From Rana temporaria (lineage: Eukaryota > Chordata > Amphibia > Anura > Ranidae): a stretch of 64,000 nt of DNA. The translations under genes and the position numbers were made by a program. Where the stretch lies: positions 142,318,142 through 142,382,141 of the forward strand of contig NC_053489.1 of the NCBI RefSeq assembly GCF_905171775.1. The letters run 5' to 3'. The notes below the pieces were generated by a model, which saw only the letters and a list, made by a program, of their open reading frames with translations, was not told where the DNA came from and did not search any database. This document shows, one piece after another, positions 55,357 to 64,000 of the stretch. How positions within the stretch are numbered: the first letter of the stretch is position 1; every line of letters starts with the position of its first letter.

Positions 55357-56373
55357 ATGAGCAGAATGACGAGTAGATCAACAAAAGGGGGTCCCCCAAC
55401 TACTCCAAGCAACACTACAGCAACAAGCTCAATAAGGCCATTTGTGACTAGAGGGGAAAGTCCACGTATCCCTGGTGCCCAGGGGGTAACAAAGCAACAA
55501 CAAGCAAATAAAGTCAAAAAGGCCGAAAATAAAAAACCCCAGAGTGACAATTCCAGAGAAACATCTATAGAACAAAGGGAGGAAGGGTCCACAGGAAATG
55601 GAATGGAAAGCAGCAGGATGGATGAACGAAGTGCAGACACCCACTCCCCCTCAAAAGGAGAAATGGCAGAGATGTTGTTAAGATTGGAAAACGTGATAAA
55701 AAGTGAAATACAGAGCTTACGGACCGATCTTGGCCACATGCTGTCCAGAATAGAAACAGTAGAGGAACAAATAGAGAAACAGGAACAGGAATCAATTACG
55801 CTAAAAACCCAGATGGACCAGATTCAACTACAACAGAGGCATATTCTTTACAAATTGGAAGACCAAGAAAACAGAAGCCGGAGACAAAACTTGAGGATAA
55901 GGTCTTTACCAGAGAAGAGAGGTGAGGACCTCAGGATAATAATGCAGACGTTATTTAACCCACTATTGGAAAGAACAACAGACAATCCAATTGGGATCGA
56001 AAGGGTCCATCGAGTAGGAAATCCGAAAAGAGTGACCTCCGAGAGAACAAGAGATGTTATAATAAGGTTCAGATTCTATGAAGAAAAAGAAGCAATTTGG
56101 AAGAAGTTGAGGGGACAACCCCCGATAGTGTTTGAAGAGACGGAGCTGCAGATATTCACCGATGTGGCCCCAGAAACCCTGGCTAGGAGATGGCTGTTAA
56201 AACCGCTCCTAAATCAGATGATTGATCTGAATATTAAGTATAACTGGGGGTTCCCTGCTTGCCTAATTGGAATAAAGGAGGGGAAATCGGCGACACTAAG
56301 ATTCCCTGAGGACTTAAACGAATTCTGTAGGAAATTGGATATTCAGGTCCCCGACCTTCCAGGTTGGGGGTAG
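55357..56373 (+). CDS. L1 ORF1 protein
   Basis: 338 codons, open from ATG to TAG. L1 ORF1p is an RNA-binding trimer that packages element RNA and acts as a nucleic acid chaperone in the cytoplasmic particle. Visible parts: a polar, Ser/Thr/Gln-rich N-terminus (1-100); a coiled coil at about 103-172 with heptad leucines and isoleucines (MLLRLENVIKSEIQSLRTDL); an RRM-like core at about 174-265 starting RRQNLRIRSLP and holding GIERVHRVG, both typical of the family; then a C-terminal domain with PPIVFEETELQIFTDVAPET. The length matches vertebrate L1 ORF1. The ATG is preceded by AACATGA. I saw no frameshift. Confidence 0.92.
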   Translation: MSRMTSRSTKGGPPTTPSNTTATSSIRPFVTRGESPRIPGAQGVTKQQQANKVKKAENKKPQSDNSRETSIEQREEGSTGNGMESSRMDERSADTHSPSKGEMAEMLLRLENVIKSEIQSLRTDLGHMLSRIETVEEQIEKQEQESITLKTQMDQIQLQQRHILYKLEDQENRSRRQNLRIRSLPEKRGEDLRIIMQTLFNPLLERTTDNPIGIERVHRVGNPKRVTSERTRDVIIRFRFYEEKEAIWKKLRGQPPIVFEETELQIFTDVAPETLARRWLLKPLLNQMIDLNIKYNWGFPACLIGIKEGKSATLRFPEDLNEFCRKLDIQVPDLPGWG

Positions 56374-56937
56374 GAGGGAGGCGGAGGTGGGAGGGAGGGG
56401 GGAAGAATTGGAAACTCCCCTCCTCCCCCCCCTTTTGCTTTGCTTTCTCTGGTTACACTATGGTCTTCTTCGAGCTCCTCTCGATGCCCCCGGCTGGCTT
56501 GCTTTCCTTTTTTTTTTCTCTCCTTTTTTCTCCCTTTTTTTTTTGGTGGCTTGTTTCGCCTTCTCTCTGATCTCTGGCTTGGGTCCGGCCCCACCCCCCC
56601 CCTCCCGGAAGGGAAACCGGGAGGGGGGGAGGCAGTCTCGGGCCCCACCTGGAGCGATCTGAACCAAGATATGGAAGATGGTTCAGAGGTCTTCAATAGG
56701 CCAAAGAGGGGGGGAGGGAGAGGGGGATGGGTGGGATGGGTTGGAGGGAGGGGAAGGGAGGGAGGGGGGGATGGGCGGGATGGGTTGGAGGGAGGGGACG
56801 GGAGGGAGGGGGGGGGGGGGGAAGGGGGGGGGGGGGGGGGGACGGGGGGGCGGGAGGGAGGGGATTGAGGGAGGGAAGAAACCCTATCTCACCAAAACAA
56901 TCAGAAGAGAGCATAATTCGAAGAAAGCAAAACAAAG
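56374..56937 (+). other. Inter-ORF spacer with long G runs
   Basis: 564 bp. The left half alternates C/T-rich and G-rich tracts. From 56707 to 56870 it is almost pure G with scattered A, including runs of a dozen or more G, and could form stacked G-quadruplexes on the sense strand. Such a long spacer is unusual next to mammalian L1. Confidence 0.8.
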
Positions 56938-59900
56938 ATGCCAGTGATTAAATGTCTGTCCTATAACGTCAAAGGTCTTAATAGTCCTACTAAGAGACAT
57001 AAGATATTAAAGGAGTTGAAAAGATATAGGACAGACATTGCCTTCTTACAAGAAACCCATCTTACATTGGGGTCAAACATAAAGATATACTCCCCTGATT
57101 TTCCCAGATGGTACTATGGAGATACCATCTCAAAAAGAGCTAGAGGGATAGCAATTGGAATAGCGAAGGGGACACGGTTTGTTCTAACAGATAGAATGAC
57201 AGACCCGGAAGGGAGATTCCTCTTTTTAAGGGGAAAACTGGAGGAGGAGGAATACACTCTTGTAAATATATATGCACCGAATACCTCCCCGATGAAATAC
57301 CTGTTGGGAATATTAGGGAAATTAAAAGATTTTAGGAGGGGAAAATTATTATTGGGAGGTGACTTAAACTTTTGTATGGACCCAAAGGTAGATAAAACTC
57401 ACCAGACATCAGACACCCAAGACATACTACTAAAAAAGGTTAAGGAAAGTCTGTATAGAAATCAATTAGTGGATACATGGAGGATCTTTAACCCAGGTCA
57501 ACGGGATTACACCTTTTTTTCCCCGGTTCACGGTAGCTATTCTCGGATCGACCACATACTAGTGGACCATAGAATGTTGGAAATGGTGGTCGAGACAAAA
57601 ATAGAAACCATGACGATCTCGGACCATGCCCCCATTAGCATATCCATAAATATCTCAGGTAACCAAAAGCCCTATCAAAACTGGAGACTTAATGAGGAGC
57701 TAATAATCAAAGAGAAAAGTTTCCTGAGGGTCAAAAAAGAATTGGAAGAGTACTTTAAAACAAATGAGATAGATGGAATCTCAAAAGCAACACTATGGGA
57801 CGCCCATAAGGCGGTGATAAGAGGGGTCCTAATCTCTGAAGGAGCAAGGAAGAAGAAAGAAGAGAGTAGTGTAAGGGAAAAACTTATAGGGGAGATCTTT
57901 AACCTTGAACAAAAACATAAGAAATTGGGAAAGCAACAAGACTTATATTTAGACTTAGTAAACAAACGAAATGAACTTAAAGAACTCTTAGATCAAGACA
58001 CAAAAAGAGAATTTAACTTAATAGCAAGGGAGAGATACAGGTGGGGAAATAAAACAAGCAAACACCTTGCCCGGATGGTACAAAAAAAGAAATCCAAGAA
58101 TTATATAGATAAAATTAAAAACGAAAAAGGTAAGGTTTTCCATACAACAAAAGATATTGCAGAAACATTCAGATTATATTATGAAAAACTATATTCAGTA
58201 GAACAAAAGAACTGGCAAAAAGGGGAGAAAGAAAACAAGATTACAACATTTTTAAAAGAAGCAGGAATAGCAAAATTAGATCAAACGGAGGCAGAAGGGA
58301 TGGACAGACCTATCACAGAAAATGAAATTAAACTGGCTTTAACAAGTACAGAAACTGGAAAAAGCCCGGGCCCGGACGGCTTCACAGTGATGTATTATAA
58401 AAAATACAAGGAGATCCTTCTTCCAAAACTATGTCAGTATTTTAATGGCCTGGGAAGAGAGTATAAATTAAGTAAAGAAGCATCAGAGGCAACCATCACC
58501 GTTATCCCGAAGGAAGGTAAAGACACAGGAAGCTGTTCAGGGTACCGGCCGATATCTCTGCTGAACATCGATATAAAATTGTACGCAAAGGTATTGGCCG
58601 GAAGAATTAGACAGGAAATGACAAAACTGGTACACCCGGACCAAACGGGCTTTGTCCAAGGTAGAGAGGGTAGAGACAATGGAGTAAAAACACTCCTGTT
58701 GCTCCAGAGAATGAAGGCAGTAGGATCCCCAGGTTTACTTCTGTCGATTGACGCAGAAAAAGCGTTCGACAGAGTAGACTGGGGGCTTATGCTGCTGACC
58801 TTGAGAGACATGGGGTTTGGACAGAGAATGATAGACTGGATTGCAGCCCTCTATTTGTCTCCCACTGCCAAAATAAAGATAAATGGCAATTTATCTCAAA
58901 CATTTTCAATGAAAAATGGTACAAGGCAGGGATGCCCCTTGTCGCCACTCCTGTTTGTGCTCTCTTTGGAGCCGCTGCTGGCCAGGATACGCAATTGCAA
59001 AGAAATAAAAGGGGTTAAAATAGGAGAGGAGGAATACAAACTTTCTGCCTTTGCGGACGATATCCTCTTCTATCTGGACAAACCCAAAACATCAATCTCA
59101 AATCTATTAAATATATGTAGAGACTATGGGGAAATTTCGAACTTTAAAATAAATCTCACCAAAACGGAGATTATGAGTATAAATATAAGTAAATTGGAAG
59201 AGCAATCCTTGAAAGAGGAGTACCAGTTCGCCTGGGTTAAAGAACTCAAATATCTAGGGATACTGTTGGCAAACTCTATAAAAAAAATCTATAAGATAAA
59301 TTTCAGCCCCCTATTAAATGAAATTAAGACAGAAACAAAAAGAGTGGAAAATAGAGCAATATCATGGATAGGACGAATCAATTATTGCAAAATGGTTATA
59401 TTACCTAAAATATTATATAAATTTCAGATGATCCCCATAGCCCTCCCGAGAACATTATTCTCGGCTCTAAAAAAAATAATTATGAATTATATATGGAGAA
59501 ATAAGAAACATAGGATATCACTCCAGACCCTAAAACAACCAAAAAAAAAGGGGGGCTTAGCGGTACCGGACATTAAAGGATATTATGACGCAGTGGTAAT
59601 AACAAGGGTGGTGGAGTGGGCCAGAGCCAACAAAGAAAAAAGGTGGGTTAGACTAGAAAACGAGTTAGCACAGACGAGGCTGGACAAGATAATATGGAAT
59701 CCTCCTCAATTTAGAACACTAGATAAAAATGCACATGAAATAACAAAAAATGCACTTAAAATATGGGATATTGTCTATAAAAAAATTGAGAAGGAATACA
59801 ATTCACCTTTTATAGCACTGAAAAATAATGACTATTTTGCACCAGGTAAAACACAAGTTGGGGGGAATTGGATCAAACAGGACACGGCACAACTAAGGGA

Positions 59901-60744
59901 TATAATAAGGGAGGGCCACATAATAACACTACCCGAGTTAAAAGCTAAAAAGAATTTAATGGAAATTAATGAATGGAGGTACCAGCAGCTTAAACATTTT
60001 ATCCAAGATCTACCAGGCCCACTGAGAGCGGGAGACCAGTTAACAGATCTAGAAAAAATCTGCTTCATGGAAAGAGCAAAAGGAACTACTTCAAAGCTAT
60101 ATAGAATTCTACTGAAGATAGATGAGCAGAATATACCTCCATTCATTAAAAAATGGGAAAGGGAATTGGGAACACAACGGGATAAGGGCACAATAGATAA
60201 AATGTTGGCTTTGACTCACTCCTCCGCGGTAGATAGCCGAACGGCGGAGATGTGCTATAAATGCATATCCGGATGGTACATGACCCCGGATAAGCTAAAA
60301 AAATTCAAAGAAGATCAGACAGGAGAGTGTTGGAGGGAATGTGGATCACCAGGAAATATGGCACATCTTTGGTGGGGATGTACCAAGGTTAAGAAGTATT
60401 GGGAAAAAATCTTGGCCTGTGTGGAAGAGATCACGGGGAAAAAGATCAAGATGGACCCATGGGTCATCCTATTCCATGGGGGGGAGGAAGGTATAAAAAG
60501 ATACAGGAAAACGCTTGTACCGCATCTACTCAACGCCGCTAAGAGACTTATTCCAAGGAGGTGGCAAGAAGTGGAGTGCCCCTCAATTTGGGAGTGGATA
60601 GATGCGGTCGAAGAAACTTACAGAATGGAAGAAATAAAAGAGGGCATAGAGGGTAATAACATCTTACAAATCACGAAATGGGATAAATGGAGGACTTTCA
60701 AGAAATCGTGGAGTTATGCAGAAAAATTAAGGGTAGATGCTTAA
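56938..60744 (+). CDS. L1 ORF2 protein: endonuclease and reverse transcriptase
   Basis: 1268 codons, uninterrupted. It nicks target DNA and copies element RNA at the nick. The N-terminal endonuclease shows Asn10, Glu39 (QETH), YAPN at 111-114, Asp142 and Asn144 (GGDLNF), Asp205-His206 (SRIDH) and Ser228-Asp229-His230. The RT has SPGPDGF, YRPISLLN, FVQGREGRDN, Asp605 in SIDAEKAFDRVDW, GTRQGCPLSPLLF and the catalytic pair in FADD (705-708). The C-terminus carries a Cys-His cluster, C-x3-C-x7-H-x4-C, at 1131, 1135, 1143 and 1148. All key residues I know for the family are present. The start ATG follows the G-rich spacer, with AACAAAG just before it. The length is normal for L1 ORF2. Confidence 0.95.
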   Translation: MPVIKCLSYNVKGLNSPTKRHKILKELKRYRTDIAFLQETHLTLGSNIKIYSPDFPRWYYGDTISKRARGIAIGIAKGTRFVLTDRMTDPEGRFLFLRGKLEEEEYTLVNIYAPNTSPMKYLLGILGKLKDFRRGKLLLGGDLNFCMDPKVDKTHQTSDTQDILLKKVKESLYRNQLVDTWRIFNPGQRDYTFFSPVHGSYSRIDHILVDHRMLEMVVETKIETMTISDHAPISISINISGNQKPYQNWRLNEELIIKEKSFLRVKKELEEYFKTNEIDGISKATLWDAHKAVIRGVLISEGARKKKEESSVREKLIGEIFNLEQKHKKLGKQQDLYLDLVNKRNELKELLDQDTKREFNLIARERYRWGNKTSKHLARMVQKKKSKNYIDKIKNEKGKVFHTTKDIAETFRLYYEKLYSVEQKNWQKGEKENKITTFLKEAGIAKLDQTEAEGMDRPITENEIKLALTSTETGKSPGPDGFTVMYYKKYKEILLPKLCQYFNGLGREYKLSKEASEATITVIPKEGKDTGSCSGYRPISLLNIDIKLYAKVLAGRIRQEMTKLVHPDQTGFVQGREGRDNGVKTLLLLQRMKAVGSPGLLLSIDAEKAFDRVDWGLMLLTLRDMGFGQRMIDWIAALYLSPTAKIKINGNLSQTFSMKNGTRQGCPLSPLLFVLSLEPLLARIRNCKEIKGVKIGEEEYKLSAFADDILFYLDKPKTSISNLLNICRDYGEISNFKINLTKTEIMSINISKLEEQSLKEEYQFAWVKELKYLGILLANSIKKIYKINFSPLLNEIKTETKRVENRAISWIGRINYCKMVILPKILYKFQMIPIALPRTLFSALKKIIMNYIWRNKKHRISLQTLKQPKKKGGLAVPDIKGYYDAVVITRVVEWARANKEKRWVRLENELAQTRLDKIIWNPPQFRTLDKNAHEITKNALKIWDIVYKKIEKEYNSPFIALKNNDYFAPGKTQVGGNWIKQDTAQLRDIIREGHIITLPELKAKKNLMEINEWRYQQLKHFIQDLPGPLRAGDQLTDLEKICFMERAKGTTSKLYRILLKIDEQNIPPFIKKWERELGTQRDKGTIDKMLALTHSSAVDSRTAEMCYKCISGWYMTPDKLKKFKEDQTGECWRECGSPGNMAHLWWGCTKVKKYWEKILACVEEITGKKIKMDPWVILFHGGEEGIKRYRKTLVPHLLNAAKRLIPRRWQEVECPSIWEWIDAVEETYRMEEIKEGIEGNNILQITKWDKWRTFKKSWSYAEKLRVDA

Positions 60745-60758
60745 AAGATACACTGGGG

Positions 60759-60790
<32 letters not shown>

Positions 60791-60959
60791 CTTGAAAGAA
60801 CTAGAGAAATAGGAGATTGTTGAAGGTGAGATAGGGGGGAAGGGGGGGGGGGGTAGGAGAAGGGGGGGGGATAAAATTAAAATGTAATCCTTTTGTGCCT
60901 CTGGAATAGGAGGAGCGATGTTCAATAGACATCAATAATATATATTTATATATATAATT

Positions 60960-60990
<31 letters not shown>

Positions 60991-61143
60991 AAAAAACACA
61001 CGATGAAAAATAAAAATATCTCACATAAGAGGCGACACTTATGATGCAAAACCAACATAGAGATGCAATGGGCAGGTGCGCAGAACATGAGCATATAATG
61101 CACACTCTATGAGGTGGAGTCTGAAGTGAAAAAAAAAAAAAAA
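60745..61143 (+). other. L1 3' region with three poly-A tracts
   Basis: After the stop there are 14 bp, then A30 (60759-60788). A G-rich stretch (60830-60870) and an AT-rich stretch lead to a 36-nt A tract with one G (60960-60996). About 130 bp of ordinary sequence follow, then A16 (61129-61144), which touches the target duplication. G-rich 3' UTR tracts are a known L1 feature. The last segment between poly-A tracts looks like a 3' transduction, but may instead be native 3' UTR. Confidence 0.75.
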
Positions 61144-61300
61144 AGAAGTTCTAAGGCATTAATCCATCCTAGAAAACAACAAAACAGCTTAATTTTATTA
61201 TAGAATTGTGATTTGGGAGATTTCTATTGCAAATCTAACCCTACATTAGAAACATTTGAAAACACAATACACCTGTACATTTTATATTAAATTCTTGAAG

Positions 61301-61600
61301 CAGTGGCGTAACTAGAACCTTCAGGGCCCCGATGCAAGAAACCATGAAGAGCCCCCCTGACCCCCGGACAGGGCTCTTTTCTCTGAGCCCGTTGGCGGAA
61401 CAGGACCCGGTTGCAAGTGGGTGGCTGCATATAAAGGAACCGATTTCTCCAGTTCCCCCTGCTTCTCCTCATCTCCCTCCTGCAGGCATTCAGCGGCTGC
61501 AGGAGGAAAATGGAGGCATCGGTTGCTCTATGTCGGTGTTTCTCAATCTTTTTCCAGTCAGGGCACCCTTGAAGTATACCCCTAGGTGAATGGGGCTACA
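61301..61600 (+). mobile_element. hAT-like terminal remnant, CAGTGGCGTAACTA type
   Basis: CAGTGGCGTAACTAGAACC followed by GGGCCCCGATGCAAG at 61301 is a hAT-type terminus seen widely in vertebrates. No matching right end is visible; the sequence passes into another repeat (CTCAATCTTTTTCCAG, GGGCACCC) near 61540. Confidence 0.55.
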
Positions 61601-61946
61601 CTGCAAACCCCCCTGCAACTGTGTGTATTGCATGCAGTTGCAGCATAGCGATGATGCATTTAAGGGGTTAAAACAGGCGGTCAGTAGGCAAGATATTGCC
61701 TCTTTACCGGCTGTCAAATGCCTCTGAAAAGCGATCTGAGCATGGATCGCTTTTTGGAGGAACAGCCTTTTTTTGCTGGTACTATGAACAATCAAAAAAT
61801 AAATAAACAAGTAGGTTCTGATTGTACACATATAGGGGGTCAGGATTAAAAGCGCATACATAAAATGTGCATACATACATGTAAACACAAACACATATAA
61901 AAACACACACATATATATAAATGCACATATGCACGCACATATAAAC

Positions 61947-62987
61947 TAGTGGCGGCTGGTGCTCAAAATTTTTAGGGGGGCGTAAGCAAACTGAAAAATT
62001 CTTAAAAAAACATAATTTGCAGCCACTGTGCCCTTCATTTACAGCCACCCTGCCCATCAAAAGCTGCCACTGTGCCCATCAAATGCTGCCACTGTGTCCA
62101 TCAAAAGCTGCCACTGTACCATCAAACGCCACCACTGTTCCCATCAAATGCTGCCACTGTGCCCATCAAATGCTGCCACTGTGCCCATCAAATGCTGCCA
62201 CTGTGCCCATCAAATGCTGCCACTGTGCCCATCAAATGCTGCCACTGTGCCATCAAACGCCACCACTGTTCCCATCAAATGCGGCCACTGTGCCCATCAA
62301 ACTCTGCCACTGTGCCCAAATGCTGTCACTGTGCCTATTTAAATGCCGCCACTGTGCATCAAATGCTGCCACTGTGTCCATTAAATGCCGCCAGTGTGCC
62401 CATCAAATGCCAGTGTGCCCATTAAATGCTGCCATGCTGCAACTGTGCCATCGAATGCCATCACTGTGAATCCCCCTGCCCGCTCGGCCAGAACTTACAC
62501 TGTCTTGTGGGGCAGCAGGTGACCGCCACAAGCGGGGTCCTTCATGCGACTCCTGCCGTCCTCATCTCCCTTCCTCTCCTCCTGATAATCGTCCAATAGC
62601 TGCTCCTATCGTTTCAGCCAATCAGGTGACGGGTAATAGACCCGCACACCTGATTGGTGGAGAGGTGGTTCAGTGTTAGGAAAGTGAATATTAATTTGCC
62701 CTTCTAACACACCTGGGTGGACTGTGAGCTCCCAGCATGGCGCTCGCAGTTCACCTATTTTGAAGCCTATTAGAGCCTATGGCTCTAATCAGGTGCTTCA
62801 AACCCCCCCCCCCCCGCTGTAATTCAGGCACCCAGCGCCCGAAAAGGGGCCGGACATCTAAATATGGGGGTGGCAGCGGTGACCATGGATAGATTCATGC
62901 TATGCATGAATCTATCCATTAGTCATAGAGGGGGTGGCTGGAGAGAGGGGGCGGCACCCATGCACCCTTATGGACGCACCGCCACTG
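61947..62987. mobile_element. hAT-like element, CAGTGGCGGCTGG family, complete
   Basis: It starts TAGTGGCGGCTGGTGCTCAA and ends GCACCGCCACTG, inverted partners. It has a minisatellite at 62030-62460 and a GC-rich right half with a palindrome at 62888-62921 (GATAGATTCATGC paired with GCATGAATCTATC). It sits inside a CA/ACAT-rich microsatellite, pieces of which flank both sides. The 8-mers next to the ends do not match cleanly. No transposase. Confidence 0.75.
62030..62460 (+). repeat. 22-bp minisatellite inside hAT-like element
   Basis: About 19 units of TGCTGCCACTGTGCCCATCA plus a short A run, regular at 62140-62240 and degenerate elsewhere. Open frames in all three phases are repeat artefacts. 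Confidence 0.93.
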
Positions 62988-63046
62988 AAAACATATGCAC
63001 ATACATGCACTCACATACATACATATGCACACACACACACACATTA

Positions 63047-63500
63047 GGGTGACCAGACATCCCCGGTTTCTGGGGACAGCCCCCGTATTGAGAACACTTT
63101 CCCCTGACCAAGTCTGTCCCAGGTTTTGTCCCCGGATTGGATTTAAACAGGGGCTTGGGCAATTTCAAAGACAGTCAGTGCAGAATAGAAAAAAAAATCT
63201 GAATTACACACCCGCCGCTCCTACTAGCTTTTTTTCCATTATCTGTGCTCCTTTCTGATGATTTTGCCTCTTCTGCCTTGGCTCAAGCCCCAGCCTGCTG
63301 CCTGCCTGCTTATCTCCTCGCCTTCCCTGGTAGAGTGATCTTCCTCCGCTCCCCACCCAGTAGTAGCTGGGGCCCGGAGAGTGAGACTTGACAGGCTGTT
63401 AGGCGGGCGGTGGCGGCAACGGGCAGAGAGTGGCTGATTTCCATCATTACTAGTAAAAAAAAAATATGTTCCCGGATTTCCTTTTAAAGATCTGGTCACC
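63047..63500. mobile_element. MITE with GGGTGACCAGAC ends
   Basis: It starts GGGTGACCAGACATCCCCGG and ends with CCCGGATTTCC and then GATCTGGTCACC, the inverted partner. TTA flanks it at 63044-63046 and 63501-63503. A TTA target fits PIF/Harbinger. Non-coding. Confidence 0.8.
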
Positions 63501-63730
63501 TTAAAGTGGTAGTAAACTCTGTACTACCACTTTAACCTACAGCTAAGCCTATAATAAGACTTACCTGTAGGTATAAAGAATATCTCCTAAACCTGTAAGG
63601 TTTAGGAGATATTCCCCCCGCACTGCGCTGCTGACTGCAGCGGCACATGCGCAGCGGGGATCCTCGGCTAAAGGGCCGGCAGCCGCCGGACCTATCCGGA
63701 GAGAAGTCTCCTGCGTGCATGCGCGGGAGT
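63501..63730. mobile_element. Probable TTAA-type MITE fragment
   Basis: TTAAAGTGGTAGTAAACTC at 63501 matches the ends of the MITEs at 37099 and 42472. A first hairpin (AGTGGTAGTA with TACTACCACT) and a second (TCTCCTAAACCT with AGGTTTAGGAGA) follow. The right end is lost where a hAT-like copy starts at 63731. Confidence 0.55.
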
Positions 63731-64000
63731 CAGTGGCGGCTGGTGCTCAAAATTTTTGGGGGGGCGCAAAGGAAAAAAAAAATTGCAGTCTCACTGTGCC
63801 CAAACGCAGCCACTGTTACATGCCATCAAACGCAGCCACTGTGCCATCAATTTGCACCACTGTGCCATGCCATCAAATGCAGCCACTGTGCCATCAATTC
63901 GCACCACTGTGCCATGCCATTAAACGCAGTCACTGTGCCATGCCATCAAATGCAGCCACTGTGCCATCAATTCGCACCACTGTGCCATGCCATTAAACGC
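63731..64000 (+). mobile_element. hAT-like copy, CAGTGGCGGCTGG family, cut by window end
   Basis: CAGTGGCGGCTGGTGCTCAA followed by a G run and GCGCAAAGG matches the start at 61947. A minisatellite begins at about 63795 with CACTGTGCCATCAA-type units alternating with TTCGCACCACTGTGCCAT. The element continues beyond the window. Confidence 0.8.

Larger units (their letters stand above)
53573..61143 (+). mobile_element. Full-length L1-type LINE with intact ORFs
   Basis: A 7.57-kb non-LTR retrotransposon with an exact 16-bp target duplication, AGAAGTTCTAAGGCAT, at 53557-53572 and 61144-61159. It has a 1.78-kb 5' UTR, ORF1, a 564-bp G-rich spacer, ORF2 and a 400-bp tail ending in poly-A. Both ORFs are open throughout. 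The layout and ORF1 type place it in the L1 group; L1 versus Tx1-like branch cannot be settled by eye. Full length, intact frames and an exact duplication suggest a recent insertion that may still be active. Confidence 0.93.

Noticed and set aside
56364..56951. Gly/Arg-rich open frames between L1 ORF1 and ORF2
   Set aside because: They are read from the homopolymer G tract of the spacer and have no independent support.
62017..62469. Three overlapping open frames rich in Cys, His and Pro
   Set aside because: Minisatellite translation in three phases inside a hAT-like element.

Overview
The window is vertebrate repeat DNA, most likely from a frog of the true-frog (ranid) type. The evidence is the mix of repeats: an intact L1-type LINE, L2 LINE pieces, several Tc1-like elements, hAT copies with 8-bp target duplications, TTAA-flanked Kolobok/T2-like MITEs, many Harbinger-like MITEs with TAA or TTA targets, and a KRAB fragment of the kind found in frog zinc-finger genes. 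The species call is inference. I found no intact host gene, tRNA, rRNA or CRISPR array. The only long open frames belong to mobile elements.

Layout. Bases 1-9417 are a 411-bp satellite. About five units run in one direction and nearly eighteen in the other, meeting at an inversion junction at 2116-2118. Bases 10.2-13 kb hold a Tc1-like relic broken up by hAT-like elements with internal minisatellites and by a palindromic MITE. A 686-bp inverted-repeat MITE carrying a 16-bp minisatellite follows (13.3-14.0 kb). An L2 LINE pseudogene, itself split by a MITE, lies between inverted arms at 16.66-19.56 kb. A structurally complete, young LTR retrotransposon occupies 21221-24671 on the minus strand. 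It has two 512-bp LTRs, a CACTT target duplication and one long ORF, more than a third of which is coding minisatellite. Bases 26-40 kb hold a minisatellite, a GATA microsatellite, a nested foldback element, hAT copies and many Harbinger-like MITEs. Two Tc1-like pseudogenes with nested MITEs occupy 41.2-45.5 kb.

Bases 48.4-50.2 kb are a MITE split by a 1.28-kb near-perfect palindrome. That palindrome carries a KRAB A-box fragment in both arms and is flanked by a 14-bp target duplication. Bases 53573-61143 are a full-length L1-type LINE with open ORF1 and ORF2, a 16-bp target duplication and three poly-A tracts that may record 3' transduction. The window ends with hAT and Harbinger-like MITEs at 61.3-64 kb.

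How the parts relate. The L1 ORF2 product is the only complete reverse transcriptase here and could mobilise its own RNA. The LTR element lacks polymerase genes and would depend on a relative elsewhere. No intact DNA transposase is present, so the many MITEs depend on transposases encoded elsewhere. Nesting gives relative ages: the Tc1-like and L2 copies are old hosts of insertions, while the LTR element, the L1, the satellite and the KRAB palindrome look young. Identities and differences quoted were read by eye, without alignment.
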